64,000 nt of DNA, from contig PBVT01000085.1 in NCBI GenBank assembly GCA_002728755.1, forward strand, positions 171,488 to 235,487, in the 5' to 3' direction. The position numbers and the translations under genes were made by a program. The notes under the pieces were generated by a model. The model made no database searches, was not told where the DNA came from, and saw only the letters and a program-made list of their open reading frames with translations. Every line of letters begins with the position of its first letter. The stretch's first letter is position 1. The stretch comes from Myxococcales bacterium (GTDB lineage Bacteria; Myxococcota_A; UBA9042; UBA3505). Shown piece after piece: positions 20,421 to 29,704 of the stretch.

Positions 20421-21356
20421 ATGTTGATGATGTCTGCGAATGCGAAGAAAAGTACCGTTCTCACGGAAGAAAGTAGCATTATGAAGTCCGATCTGCCGCC
20501 CCTTGGTACGATATTTACCCTGGGCGATACGATCACTGAGGAACAACGAGCCTTTCTGAACATCTGGGGCTACCTTCATTTTCGTGGCGTTGTGAAGCCC
20601 GACGAGGTGACTCGCGTTCTGTCGGAGCTGGTACGTATTGAAGAGCTTTGGCTGTCCGAGGGGCGTACCAAAATCAATGGTGTACCCATCTTTTGGGGGC
20701 GTGATGTCGATGGATCGCGCTTCATCCAACGCTTTCCATTTACCTCGGAATTTTCGGAAGACATTCGCACTCTGGTGCGCTCGGAGCGGTTTGAACCCAT
20801 TCGGCAGATGATCGGGGATGACATCCGGGTAGGCGATGCGGAAAAGGATGGTGTGGTCATCAACCGCTATAAGAATGTTCCTGGTAGCGTATATCCACGA
20901 TTGGGCTGGCATACCGACGGTCTGCGCGATTTGTTTTACGGTCGAATGCCGCAGCCGATGTTGAATGTCGGGGTCCATTTTAATGAGGTCAGTCGAGCCG
21001 ATGGTGGGCTTCGTTTAATTCCCGGATCCCAGAATCAGGACTTCTGGCGGATGGCATTTGCGAAGCCCTACTTCGTCTGGCACCGGGAGGATCCCCGTGA
21101 GATCTGTGTCGAAACCCAGCCAGGGGATGTGACCATTCATGATGGTCGCCTATGGCATCGGGTGGCGCGATCCCAGAATCTGGGAAACGCCAGTCTTCGA
21201 CACTCCATGTATGTGCCCTATCTGAAAGGCCCCTACGAGCCGAAGACGGATTGGACCCCTACTCCAGGCTATCATCACCTTGGTCGCGTTCTACGCGCTG
21301 TACGCATGGCGAACCCACGCGTATGGCCGGCCCATATACGAAGCCTTCGCCGCTGA
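20421..21356 (+). CDS. Phytanoyl-CoA dioxygenase (PhyH)-like Fe(II)/2OG oxygenase
   Basis: RLGWHTDGLRD (HxD), ADGGLRLIPGSQNQ, GDVTIHDGRLWHRVARS (distal His). Confidence 0.8.
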   Translation: MLMMSANAKKSTVLTEESSIMKSDLPPLGTIFTLGDTITEEQRAFLNIWGYLHFRGVVKPDEVTRVLSELVRIEELWLSEGRTKINGVPIFWGRDVDGSRFIQRFPFTSEFSEDIRTLVRSERFEPIRQMIGDDIRVGDAEKDGVVINRYKNVPGSVYPRLGWHTDGLRDLFYGRMPQPMLNVGVHFNEVSRADGGLRLIPGSQNQDFWRMAFAKPYFVWHREDPREICVETQPGDVTIHDGRLWHRVARSQNLGNASLRHSMYVPYLKGPYEPKTDWTPTPGYHHLGRVLRAVRMANPRVWPAHIRSLRR

Positions 21357-21360
21357 GTGC

Positions 21361-22401
21361 TCAGGGACAGATCCCGATCGAGGGAAAGCCATCGGGTGGT
21401 GAGCATTGACTGGGGACGGCACCACATAGATCGCCACAGACGGACGGTGCACCTTCGGGCACTAGATCGGGGTCGATATAGATGGCAGAGAAGGTGGTAT
21501 TACCCGCCTCGTAATCGTGCGTTGTGGAGTTCGTAGAGAGATTAATGCCGGTATAGGACAGCGTGCCTTCAATACCGTCTTTGTCCGTGTCGTCATTGGT
21601 TACGACGATTCCTGTCAGGCGAACCCCTTTCAAGGTGACTATGATCGGGCCAAGCCGGATCACTACCTCGACCGGATCCGTCTCGAAAAAGCGGCCTTCT
21701 GGCTCCAGGCTGATCTTGGCGGTCATATGTAAAACGAAGCCTTGATCTGTGGTGTCGATGAACAACTCGGTCGGGTCCATTGTGGTCTTGGCTGCGCCTT
21801 CGATCTCGTCGGCCTCTCCGGCGGCCACGGCGGTCTTACCGTCTGAGCGTACCTGAATATCGGTGATCAAGGTCAGCGTGGCGGGCAGGGGCGAAGTGGT
21901 CTGTGCCATGACGACATAATGACCGCTGTCGAAGGTGATATCGACATCTGGTGGAAGTTCGTCGTCGATAGGTTTGAACTGGATATCAAACCAACTGGAT
22001 GTTCCCGTGGACGCAGCCGAACCGCTCTCGAGACCGGCCTGAACTTCGATACTCAACGGGACGTCTGGTTTTCCCAGTGTCGTCGGATCAAATTCCAGGA
22101 TGGCCCGTTTCCGATCGTCAGTCAGTTGTATGGCAAGCCCAGAGCACGGGGAATCGATTTGGCAATCGGAGCGATGGGGCTCGACGTCTGTTGGGATCTC
22201 CCCTTCCAGATCGCGCTCCCCAGGCCAGATACTGATCGCCAGACTTTCCGCTATGACCGGATTATCGAACTCCAACTCGACCGGGTCTTCCACAAAGAAG
22301 CTACCCGTCTCGGGCTGAACCAATTTCACATGGGTGGGTGGTGTATAGGTACAACCCACAAGCAGAATGGCGACAAGAAACGGTGGTAATCGGTGAATCA
22401 T
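21361..22401 (-). CDS. Hypothetical lipoprotein
   Basis: MIHRLPPFLVAILLVGCTYTPP: signal peptide with lipobox. Confidence 0.7.
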   Translation of the reverse strand: MIHRLPPFLVAILLVGCTYTPPTHVKLVQPETGSFFVEDPVELEFDNPVIAESLAISIWPGERDLEGEIPTDVEPHRSDCQIDSPCSGLAIQLTDDRKRAILEFDPTTLGKPDVPLSIEVQAGLESGSAASTGTSSWFDIQFKPIDDELPPDVDITFDSGHYVVMAQTTSPLPATLTLITDIQVRSDGKTAVAAGEADEIEGAAKTTMDPTELFIDTTDQGFVLHMTAKISLEPEGRFFETDPVEVVIRLGPIIVTLKGVRLTGIVVTNDDTDKDGIEGTLSYTGINLSTNSTTHDYEAGNTTFSAIYIDPDLVPEGAPSVCGDLCGAVPSQCSPPDGFPSIGICP

Positions 22402-22405
22402 GACT

Positions 22406-24100
22406 CTAATAACGATAAAGGAATCGGCTCTCGATTAAAAAGGACGTCACACCATGTCCATGTTCGTCCTTAAGAGAACTGCCGGGTAGAAGAACGGCAC
22501 CTTCGAGGGTCCAAAGAAAGTACTCGTGATAGGTCCACTGCATCTGAAGGTCGATTTCGGTGCCGTAATAATCGCCGGGTTTACCCCCATGGAAGTTTAC
22601 AGCGTCGTCTGAGATATCGTTTCCGTCTTCGGCCAGGATCGTCGCAATCGGATCAACCACCCCACCGTCTGCGGCTGGCCAGGCGAAGAGAGCCCCGAGC
22701 CGTGTATGGAATTTATGGGTTGGCCCATCGACCCAGTCAATACGGAGCTGTGGGAACAAGGCGAACGCGTTGGTAAACCGACCTTCTGTGCTGATCTCCG
22801 TAAGAGGAAAGCTCGGTGCATCAAGGCTGTTCAGATTTTCCATACCCACGGCGGCGGCCCGGGCGGACTCAAACGCCATGATATGTTCGAACAGTAGCAG
22901 ACCAACATTGGAGTCTCGGGCGAATGTGAATGATGTGATCGGTGTATCGGGACGTGGATCGTCGTCACCGGATGCATAATCTACTTCAAAGGTAAGGGTG
23001 ACCGGACCCGCCTTATAATCGAGGATGGCCTGCATTCCCGAGGCATGGAGGTCCTGCACATGGGGCTCACCATTGGAGAGCACCGCAAAACCTTCGGAGA
23101 CCTCCCGTGTGGAACCCGTATGAAGGGTATATTGGACCTGCAGCCAGAAGGGTCCCAGGCCGGCCTGTGCCTGCAATGGGAAGCTATAGATGTCGGTGTC
23201 GAAGCTGTCATTTTGAACGGAGACAACATTCGCGGAGAGGAGAATGTCCCGCCAACACAAGCCGAAGGTCTTCAGTTCGGGTTGTTTCCATTGGAGCGCA
23301 AACCCCATCTTTCCCAAGTCATCTGAAAACTGGTCGAGGGTTCCCTGCGACATCCAATCATAGAAGACGGCGAGGAAGATGCCTTCGTCCATGGACGCGT
23401 TAAAGACATGGGATTTACCCTTTGCCAAACGTTGGAAGACCTGGTCGAGCTTCGTGGCGAAGAGGACCCGATCCGCGATGTCCGAGTAGGAGCTAACACC
23501 CCAGCGATTGCTTCGGCTGCCGTCGTGTACCGTTATGCCGGGTCCATACTTCATCGGTTGTCGCCCGATACGAAGTAGACCCAATGGGAGCACAGCGTCA
23601 CCATAGATATGGTTGAGTTGAATCGCACGTCTCGGTTCGAGAACGGGGATGTAGCTGTCCGCATCCAAAGGATCCGCCCCCGGTCTGAGGCCGATTCCCC
23701 AACCCACTTCATTGGGGCGTTTGGAGGCGATGGTTAGACCGGCGTTTGGTGCGGGGACTTGTCCGAAGGTTCCATTGTCACCAAAGAGTACACCGTCCAG
23801 GGCATCGAGTTGAAGAGTCAGTGATACCTTTTGATTTCGATGTAAACGAAGATTGGATCGCAACCGTTGCTCAACCCAGTATCCATCACGAACGGCGGTA
23901 CCGCTCAGCTCGAATGGGTTTATATATAGGCCACGCGTTCGATATTCGAGGTTTGCGTCGACGCCCATAGCATTCGTATCGGCGGCCTGCCCCGTGGCGG
24001 GAACCAGGAGAAATAGGAGAGCCAATATCGGTGCTAGTCTAAAATTTCCCAACAGGAACTTCATACCTTCTGCCCATGAACTAAGAAGATCGTGTTCCAA
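22406..24100 (-). CDS. Outer-membrane beta-barrel/porin-like protein (alginate-export-like)
   Basis: Signal peptide (LAPILALLFLLVPATGQAA); alternating amphipathic strands; GLLRIGRQPMKYGPGITVHDG; terminal aromatic strand SFLIESRFLYRY. Confidence 0.6.
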   Translation of the reverse strand: MEHDLLSSWAEGMKFLLGNFRLAPILALLFLLVPATGQAADTNAMGVDANLEYRTRGLYINPFELSGTAVRDGYWVEQRLRSNLRLHRNQKVSLTLQLDALDGVLFGDNGTFGQVPAPNAGLTIASKRPNEVGWGIGLRPGADPLDADSYIPVLEPRRAIQLNHIYGDAVLPLGLLRIGRQPMKYGPGITVHDGSRSNRWGVSSYSDIADRVLFATKLDQVFQRLAKGKSHVFNASMDEGIFLAVFYDWMSQGTLDQFSDDLGKMGFALQWKQPELKTFGLCWRDILLSANVVSVQNDSFDTDIYSFPLQAQAGLGPFWLQVQYTLHTGSTREVSEGFAVLSNGEPHVQDLHASGMQAILDYKAGPVTLTFEVDYASGDDDPRPDTPITSFTFARDSNVGLLLFEHIMAFESARAAAVGMENLNSLDAPSFPLTEISTEGRFTNAFALFPQLRIDWVDGPTHKFHTRLGALFAWPAADGGVVDPIATILAEDGNDISDDAVNFHGGKPGDYYGTEIDLQMQWTYHEYFLWTLEGAVLLPGSSLKDEHGHGVTSFLIESRFLYRY

Positions 24101-24224
24101 TGGTTGTAAACGTGATTCGCATTCGACGCAACGCCCGAATATGCACTAGGCGAGTCTAGCGGACCGTGTTAGAAGACGATCGTCCCTTGAATGACATAGT
24201 AGTATTTTTCGGTAGAGGTAGAGT

Positions 24225-25619
24225 ATGAGCCATCGCATTGAAACGGATAGTATGGGTGAGATTCGGGTACCGTCGGAACGTCTCTGGGGGGCGCAGACGC
24301 AGCGGTCGTACGAGAACTTCCGGATTGGAACACAGATAGTACCCGCCTCGTTGATCCAGGCGTATGCAATCGTGAAACAGGCGGCAGCCGATGTGAACTG
24401 CCAATTAGGAGAGATCTCCGAAGAGGTTGCGGCCGCCATCGACCAGGCGGCTCAGGAGGTTATCGACGGAGACTGGGTAGAGGAATTCCCCTTGAAGGTA
24501 TGGCAGACCGGTAGCGGCACCCAGACGAATATGAACGTGAACGAGGTGTTGGCGAATCGTGCGAGTGAAATCATGGGAGGTGAGCGAGGTCAGAAAAAGC
24601 CCGTACACCCCAATGATCATGTAAATCGTGCCCAATCCACCAACGACTCTTTCCCGACCGCAATGCATGTCGCTGCGGTTCTCGAAGTAAAGCGCTCTCT
24701 AATTCCGGAATTGGATAATCTGAGTCGGGTGTTGGATGAGAAGGCTCGCTCCTTCACGGATCTTGTAAAGATTGGCCGGACCCATCTTCAGGACGCCACC
24801 CCTCTTACTCTCGGCCAGGAGATCAGTGGTTGGGTGGCACAGCTTGAGCAGGGGCGCAATGCCATCGTGGCCTCTCTTCAACCGGTATACGAGTTGGCTC
24901 TGGGCGGTACGGCTGTCGGGACTGGCCTTAACACCCATCCGGACTATGCCGTGCAGGTTGCCGACGCTATTGCGAATCGAACGGGGGAACCCTTTGTAAC
25001 GGCGTCGAATAAGTTTGCTGCCCTTGGCAGTCATGATGCCGTGGTTGGTCTTTCGAGCTCGTTGAAACAGCTCGCTTGCGCTCTGATGAAGATCGCCAAC
25101 GATGTGCGTTGGTTGGCGAGTGGACCCCGTTGTGGGATTGGCGAGATTACGATTCCTGCGAATGAGCCGGGTAGCTCTATCATGCCGGGTAAGGTGAACC
25201 CCACACAAAGCGAAGCCTTAACGATGTTATGTTGTCAGGTTATGGGCAATGATATGGCCGTGGCCATTGCTGGATCGCAGGGTAATTTTGAGCTGAATGT
25301 CTACAAGCCCGTCATGATTCATAATGTGCTCGATTCGATTCAGCTACTGGCGGACGGGATGCGTTCGTTCAACGTAAACTGTGCCGCAGGAATCGAGCCC
25401 GATCGGGAACGAATCGGTGAGCTTCTTCATAAGTCTCTTATGTTGGTTACGGCTTTGAATCCGCATATTGGCTACGATAACGCAGCCAAGATCGCCAAGA
25501 CCGCCTATGCTCAGGGTAAGACTCTTAAGCAGGTTGCTGTAGAAATGGAGCTGCTTACAGAAGCGGAATTCGATGAAAAGGTTCGTCCGGAACAAATGGT
25601 TGGGCCCAATCGGGGTTGA
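24225..25619 (+). CDS. fumC: Class II fumarate hydratase
   Basis: [70 protein letters not shown]. Confidence 0.96.
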   Translation: MSHRIETDSMGEIRVPSERLWGAQTQRSYENFRIGTQIVPASLIQAYAIVKQAAADVNCQLGEISEEVAAAIDQAAQEVIDGDWVEEFPLKVWQTGSGTQTNMNVNEVLANRASEIMGGERGQKKPVHPNDHVNRAQSTNDSFPTAMHVAAVLEVKRSLIPELDNLSRVLDEKARSFTDLVKIGRTHLQDATPLTLGQEISGWVAQLEQGRNAIVASLQPVYELALGGTAVGTGLNTHPDYAVQVADAIANRTGEPFVTASNKFAALGSHDAVVGLSSSLKQLACALMKIANDVRWLASGPRCGIGEITIPANEPGSSIMPGKVNPTQSEALTMLCCQVMGNDMAVAIAGSQGNFELNVYKPVMIHNVLDSIQLLADGMRSFNVNCAAGIEPDRERIGELLHKSLMLVTALNPHIGYDNAAKIAKTAYAQGKTLKQVAVEMELLTEAEFDEKVRPEQMVGPNRG

Positions 25620-25630
25620 GGACAGCAAAG

Positions 25631-26230
25631 CCCATGAAGCAATTACACCGCACAGACCTCTATTCCTGGTCAGAGTTCAATGAAGAAAAGGCCATGGACT
25701 TCAATAGTGTTGTCTGGGTTCGTGAAGAGGGGAATGTTGTCATCGACCCAGTCCCCATGGAGGCCGAAGACCAGGATCATCTGATGGCTTTGGGTGGAGC
25801 GGCGTGGATTGTTATCACCAATTCCGATCATATTCGCGCGAGTCGAAGCCTCTCGGCCTTTACTGGTGCGATGATTGCGGGGCCGTCGGGAGAGCGCGGC
25901 TCGTTCATTTTCCCATGTGATCGGTGGCTTGAAGACGGTGAAGAGGTCGTTCCTGGACTGGAAGTAATCGAAATCCATGGGTCCAAGACATCGGGAGAAT
26001 TGGCTCTTCTTCTGGAAGAGACCACCCTGATTACCGGTGATCTCATTCGAGGGATCCGCATGGGGGAGCTTCATCTTCTTGGTGACGAGAAGTTGCACGA
26101 CAAAGACCAGGTTCTGGCATTTCTGGAGTATCTTGCTTCTTTAACGCAGATCGAAACCGTTCTCGTTGGTGATGGCTGGTCTCTTTTAGAGAATGGTCAT
26201 GAGCATCTGTGTCGGCTACTCCCCTATTGA
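25631..26230 (+). CDS. MBL-fold-like hydrolase with reduced metal motif
   Basis: WIVITNSDHIRASRSLSAFTGAMIAG...EVIEIHGSKTSGELALLLEETTLITGDLIRG resembles the MBL-fold topology without a full HxHxDH. Confidence 0.55.
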   Translation, partial: PMKQLHRTDLYSWSEFNEEKAMDFNSVVWVREEGNVVIDPVPMEAEDQDHLMALGGAAWIVITNSDHIRASRSLSAFTGAMIAGPSGERGSFIFPCDRWLEDGEEVVPGLEVIEIHGSKTSGELALLLEETTLITGDLIRGIRMGELHLLGDEKLHDKDQVLAFLEYLASLTQIETVLVGDGWSLLENGHEHLCRLLPY

Positions 26231-26973
26231 GTACAGTCCACAGACGCCCCTTATCGGTTCTGGCTGAAGAGCTCGTTCTTCTATACGAGGACGACCATAT
26301 CCTTGTGGTAAATAAACCATCCGGCCTTCTTGTGCATCGGGGATGGGGTAACGATTCGATCACGGCGGTTCGTCTTGTTCGGGAGCGTACGAATAAGAAG
26401 GTGAATCCCGTTCATCGCCTGGATCGACCCACAAGTGGAACCTTACTATTTGCCTGTAGCGAATCCGCCAATAAGGCTCTGAATACAGCCTTTCGAGACG
26501 GTCAGATTGTGAAGCGATACCTCGCCCTTGTTCGTGGGCTTACTCCCGACCAGGGGGAAATCGACAACCCTGTACCGTCGAAACCGAAAGGTCCCAGGGT
26601 TGCCGCACAAAGCATCTATTGGCGACGCGGTACCTTTGAGCGGTATTCCCTTGTAGAGGTAGCCCCACAAACGGGACGCCTGCACCAGATACGTCGACAT
26701 CTGAAACATATTACGCATCCAATTATTGGAGACGTGAATTATGGCAAGGGTGATCTGAACCGACATTTCCGGGACGAATACGATCTGCAGCGGTTGGCAC
26801 TCCATGCCGGACTTCTTTCCTTTCAACATCCGATTACATCCGAGCCGTTGACGTTTTTCGCGCCATTGCCAGACGACCTGAAGAGACCACTCGAGCGAAT
26901 GGGGCTCTCCGAATCGAGTTGGGATATGCAGGATTCCCTGGTTGTAAGACCGTTGGTGCGTCCCGAATCTTGA
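26209..26973 (+). CDS. RluA-family pseudouridine synthase, TruC-like
   Basis: LLYEDDHILVVNKPSGLLVHRG...NPVHRLDRPTSGTLLFA (HRLDRxTSG) and PQTGRLHQIRRHLKHITHPIIGD. Confidence 0.9.
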   Translation: MSATPLLSTVHRRPLSVLAEELVLLYEDDHILVVNKPSGLLVHRGWGNDSITAVRLVRERTNKKVNPVHRLDRPTSGTLLFACSESANKALNTAFRDGQIVKRYLALVRGLTPDQGEIDNPVPSKPKGPRVAAQSIYWRRGTFERYSLVEVAPQTGRLHQIRRHLKHITHPIIGDVNYGKGDLNRHFRDEYDLQRLALHAGLLSFQHPITSEPLTFFAPLPDDLKRPLERMGLSESSWDMQDSLVVRPLVRPES

Positions 26974-27027
26974 AGCTGGCCCAGGTTCATCTACAATATT
27001 GCTTCCAGGCGAATGGAGGCCGATAGG

Positions 27028-27774
27028 ATGACGAGGAATCTAGGAATATTTATTTTGGCTCTCAGCCTGATGATTGGCTGTGGGAGTAGTTCTACTACCG
27101 ATCCTGGGAATGATCAGGGCGGCGAGGACACGACGGTTAGCGATACAGGAAGTGATCAAGGTGGCGAAGACACGCCGCCGGTCGACACAGGAAATGATGA
27201 AGGTGGCGAAGACACGCCGCCGGTCGACACAGGAAATGATGAAGGTGGTGAAGACACGCCGCCGGTCGACACAGGAAGTGATCAAGGTGGTGAAGATACG
27301 CCGCCTGGAGACCAGGGGAGCGACACGGTTGATTCTGATGTCGACGAGTTGCCTGAAGGCGCCTGTACCGCGGAGACGCCCTGTGAGGATCAACAGGAGA
27401 GTTGTGTAGGCCCGGAAACCCAACTCTGCGGAGTATGTTACCAGCCAGACGAGACGTGCCAGAGTGATGGGGACTGCACAACGCCGGGTACGGTCTGTAG
27501 TACTTCGCCTGTGGTATGTGCCTGTGAGGGCAACACATACGAATGTGTCGAAGCGTGTACTACGGATGAGCATTGTGGTGGAGATATGGTCTGTGATGCA
27601 GGCGGTCATTGTGTACCACCACCGTGTTCCGACTCATCGGAATGTGAGCCCAACTTCGTATGTGATGGGAGTTGTGTGCGCCAATCGTGCCAGAGCAGCT
27701 CTGAATGTGCGGGCTATTGTGTAACCGGGATTTGCTCGGCGGATCCGGGGTATTGTTCTCCGCCCGTTCCCTGA
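27028..27774 (+). CDS. Lipoprotein with Asp/Glu/Gly-rich tandem repeats and Cys-rich C-terminal region
   Basis: MTRNLGIFILALSLMIGCGSSS lipobox; (DTGNDEGGEDTPPV)n; then CxxxxxC-type Cys-rich region (about 30 Cys). Confidence 0.82.
   Translation: MTRNLGIFILALSLMIGCGSSSTTDPGNDQGGEDTTVSDTGSDQGGEDTPPVDTGNDEGGEDTPPVDTGNDEGGEDTPPVDTGSDQGGEDTPPGDQGSDTVDSDVDELPEGACTAETPCEDQQESCVGPETQLCGVCYQPDETCQSDGDCTTPGTVCSTSPVVCACEGNTYECVEACTTDEHCGGDMVCDAGGHCVPPPCSDSSECEPNFVCDGSCVRQSCQSSSECAGYCVTGICSADPGYCSPPVP
27139..27306 (+). repeat. Four tandem 42-bp units encoding a 14-aa acidic repeat
   Basis: Unit gtcgacacaggaaatgatgaaggtggcgaagacacgccgccg at 27139, 27181, 27223, 27265; edge units degenerate. Confidence 0.9.
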
Positions 27775-27831
27775 TGGGGGCATGTCTGGTTTTCTTGGAC
27801 AATTAGGCCACCACTCGCGTAGAGGTGGGCC

Positions 27832-28482
27832 ATGCCATTAAAGGGAACAGCATTAATTCTGGGCATCAGTGGAGGCACCGGTTCGGGTAAGACCACGATA
27901 GCGCAGGCGATTGTAGACCGTTTACCACCTGGTGCGGTCTCCATGATTCAGCATGATGCCTACTACCGCGATTTGACCAAGCTGACGGATGAACAGCGTT
28001 CGCGAATCAACTTTGATCATCCGGACAGCCTGGACAACGATCTTCTGGTGGAACACCTACAGATGCTGCGGAATGGCGAAGCGGTACCCCGGCCCAATTA
28101 CGACTACGTCACACATAAACGGCAGCAAGAGACCACAGCCATCGAGCCGGCCCCGGTGTTGGTACTCGAAGGGATTTTGCTGTTTACGGATCAGCGGCTC
28201 GTTGATCAATGTGACGTGAAACTATTTGTAGATACGCCGGCTGATATACGCATATTACGACGTATCCGAAGAGATACCGAGAGTCGCGGACGGACCTTTG
28301 AAGAGGTCCGAAGTCAGTATTACGAGACGGTTCGCCCGATGCATTTATCCTTCGTGGAACCCACGCGACGAATCGCTGATCTGATTATCCCCGAGGGCGG
28401 CAATAAAGCCGTAGCCATTGATGTGATCATCGAGCGGATACGCCGCCAACTACGGGAAGTAGCCTGGCCGGTCGAGGACTAG
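27832..28482 (+). CDS. udk: Uridine kinase
   Basis: ILGISGGTGSGKTTIAQAI (P-loop); QHDAYYRD; NFDHPDSLDNDLLVEHL; NYDYVTHKR; FVDTPADIRILRRIRRD. Confidence 0.94.
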   Translation: MPLKGTALILGISGGTGSGKTTIAQAIVDRLPPGAVSMIQHDAYYRDLTKLTDEQRSRINFDHPDSLDNDLLVEHLQMLRNGEAVPRPNYDYVTHKRQQETTAIEPAPVLVLEGILLFTDQRLVDQCDVKLFVDTPADIRILRRIRRDTESRGRTFEEVRSQYYETVRPMHLSFVEPTRRIADLIIPEGGNKAVAIDVIIERIRRQLREVAWPVED

Positions 28483-29600
28483 TTGCTCGTCTCAAATAGG
28501 GCTTTCGCGTAGGCCCTAAGGGCAGTGACAGTGTCGCTATCGCCGATTCGAAGAGCCATTTCGTGATTGGTCTCAAAACCGCCATAGGTCCAGTTTCCCG
28601 TGGCAACAACCGCTTCATCGTCGGCGACGAGGAGCTTGGAATGTGTGATCCGATCGATCTCTTCAAAGCGTACGGTTACGCCCATACTCTGAAGGAGGTC
28701 CCGAGTCTGGTGGTTGAGACTATTGACCACATCATCATAGTCGCTCTTTTCCATGACGATCTGAACCTGAACTCCTCGCGCGGCCGCATCACCCAGCGCG
28801 TTTAGAAAGTTCATGACCGGTCCATCCGGGAATTGGGGGGATGGGTTGGCTGTGTAGATGACAGCATCAATCCGTTCGGTGGCGTTTTGGACCGCCCCGA
28901 GGAAGGCCTCGTCGATTCGTCCGTCACCATAGAGTCGATTGGTCCCAGTAGACGGCTCGATCATGTCACGCCATTCGGTCGGGTTGGCGTGTCGCAAGGT
29001 ACAATAATTATGTAGTGCTCCGACAAGAGTAGGGTCTCGCACGATGATATTGGCCTCACGGTTTTTCTTCAGAGAGCTATAGGAGAGGTTGGTCGAACCC
29101 ATGAAACCAATCGATTGGTCAACAACCAGCATCTTGCTATGGGCTGTTCCCGAGGTGTCCATGCGTGCGTCGGCTCCTCCATCGTTGAGGGCCATCACAA
29201 AGGACGTAACATCGTCACTCTCATCGTCAGTAAGAACTTTTACCGACACACCGCGTTCCGCCGCATAGATGAGGCTGTACTTCACAGATTCTGTAACACT
29301 GCTCTTTGTATAGACGAACTCGAGCATACATACGTCTTCTTTTGCCGTGTTCAAAAGGTAGAGCATGACAGGGAATACGTCCTGGTCGAGGAGAGGTGCT
29401 ATCGCCCGATCTCCTTCCAACACGGCAGTCACCATATCGGAGACACTGCTCGGAAGAGCTGGTTGGCTTGTATAGTCCTGGCTGGTTCCTGGATCCGGAT
29501 TGGTCGACAGATCATCTGTACTACCCTGCGTGGCGCCAGCGCAGGCCGTCAGGCACCAGAGTAGGAACAGGATAGAGATTCGATACAGGGCAGTCCTCAT
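28479..29600 (-). CDS. Phospholipase D-like lipoprotein with two HKD motifs
   Basis: MRTALYRISILFLLWCLTACAG lipobox; GTAHSKMLVVDQSIGFMGSTNLS and RITHSKLLVADDEAVVATGNWT. Confidence 0.88.
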   Translation of the reverse strand: MRTALYRISILFLLWCLTACAGATQGSTDDLSTNPDPGTSQDYTSQPALPSSVSDMVTAVLEGDRAIAPLLDQDVFPVMLYLLNTAKEDVCMLEFVYTKSSVTESVKYSLIYAAERGVSVKVLTDDESDDVTSFVMALNDGGADARMDTSGTAHSKMLVVDQSIGFMGSTNLSYSSLKKNREANIIVRDPTLVGALHNYCTLRHANPTEWRDMIEPSTGTNRLYGDGRIDEAFLGAVQNATERIDAVIYTANPSPQFPDGPVMNFLNALGDAAARGVQVQIVMEKSDYDDVVNSLNHQTRDLLQSMGVTVRFEEIDRITHSKLLVADDEAVVATGNWTYGGFETNHEMALRIGDSDTVTALRAYAKALFETSN

Positions 29601-29652
29601 AGAGGGGACTATGCTTATCTCGCGGTCGATTCGCAAGTTCCAGTCACGCAAA

Positions 29653-29683
29653 AGCCCGACCCACCGGTATGGTGGGTCGGGCT
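29653..29683 (-). terminator. Rho-independent terminator of the VIT-VWA gene
   Basis: Perfect 13-bp stem AGCCCGACCCACC / GGTGGGTCGGGCT, 5-nt loop, followed on the minus strand by TTTT; lies just past the stop at 29705. Confidence 0.85.
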
Positions 29684-29704
29684 ATAAGGGGCCGTCCAGG
29701 TGGA

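Noticed and set aside
27139-27306. Possible CRISPR-like repeats
   Set aside because: Units are contiguous, without unique spacers, and stay in frame inside a lipoprotein gene.
27040-27609. 189-aa minus-strand ORF with repeats
   Set aside because: Mirror of the 42-bp repeats of the lipoprotein gene; the sense frame has a lipobox and Cys pattern.
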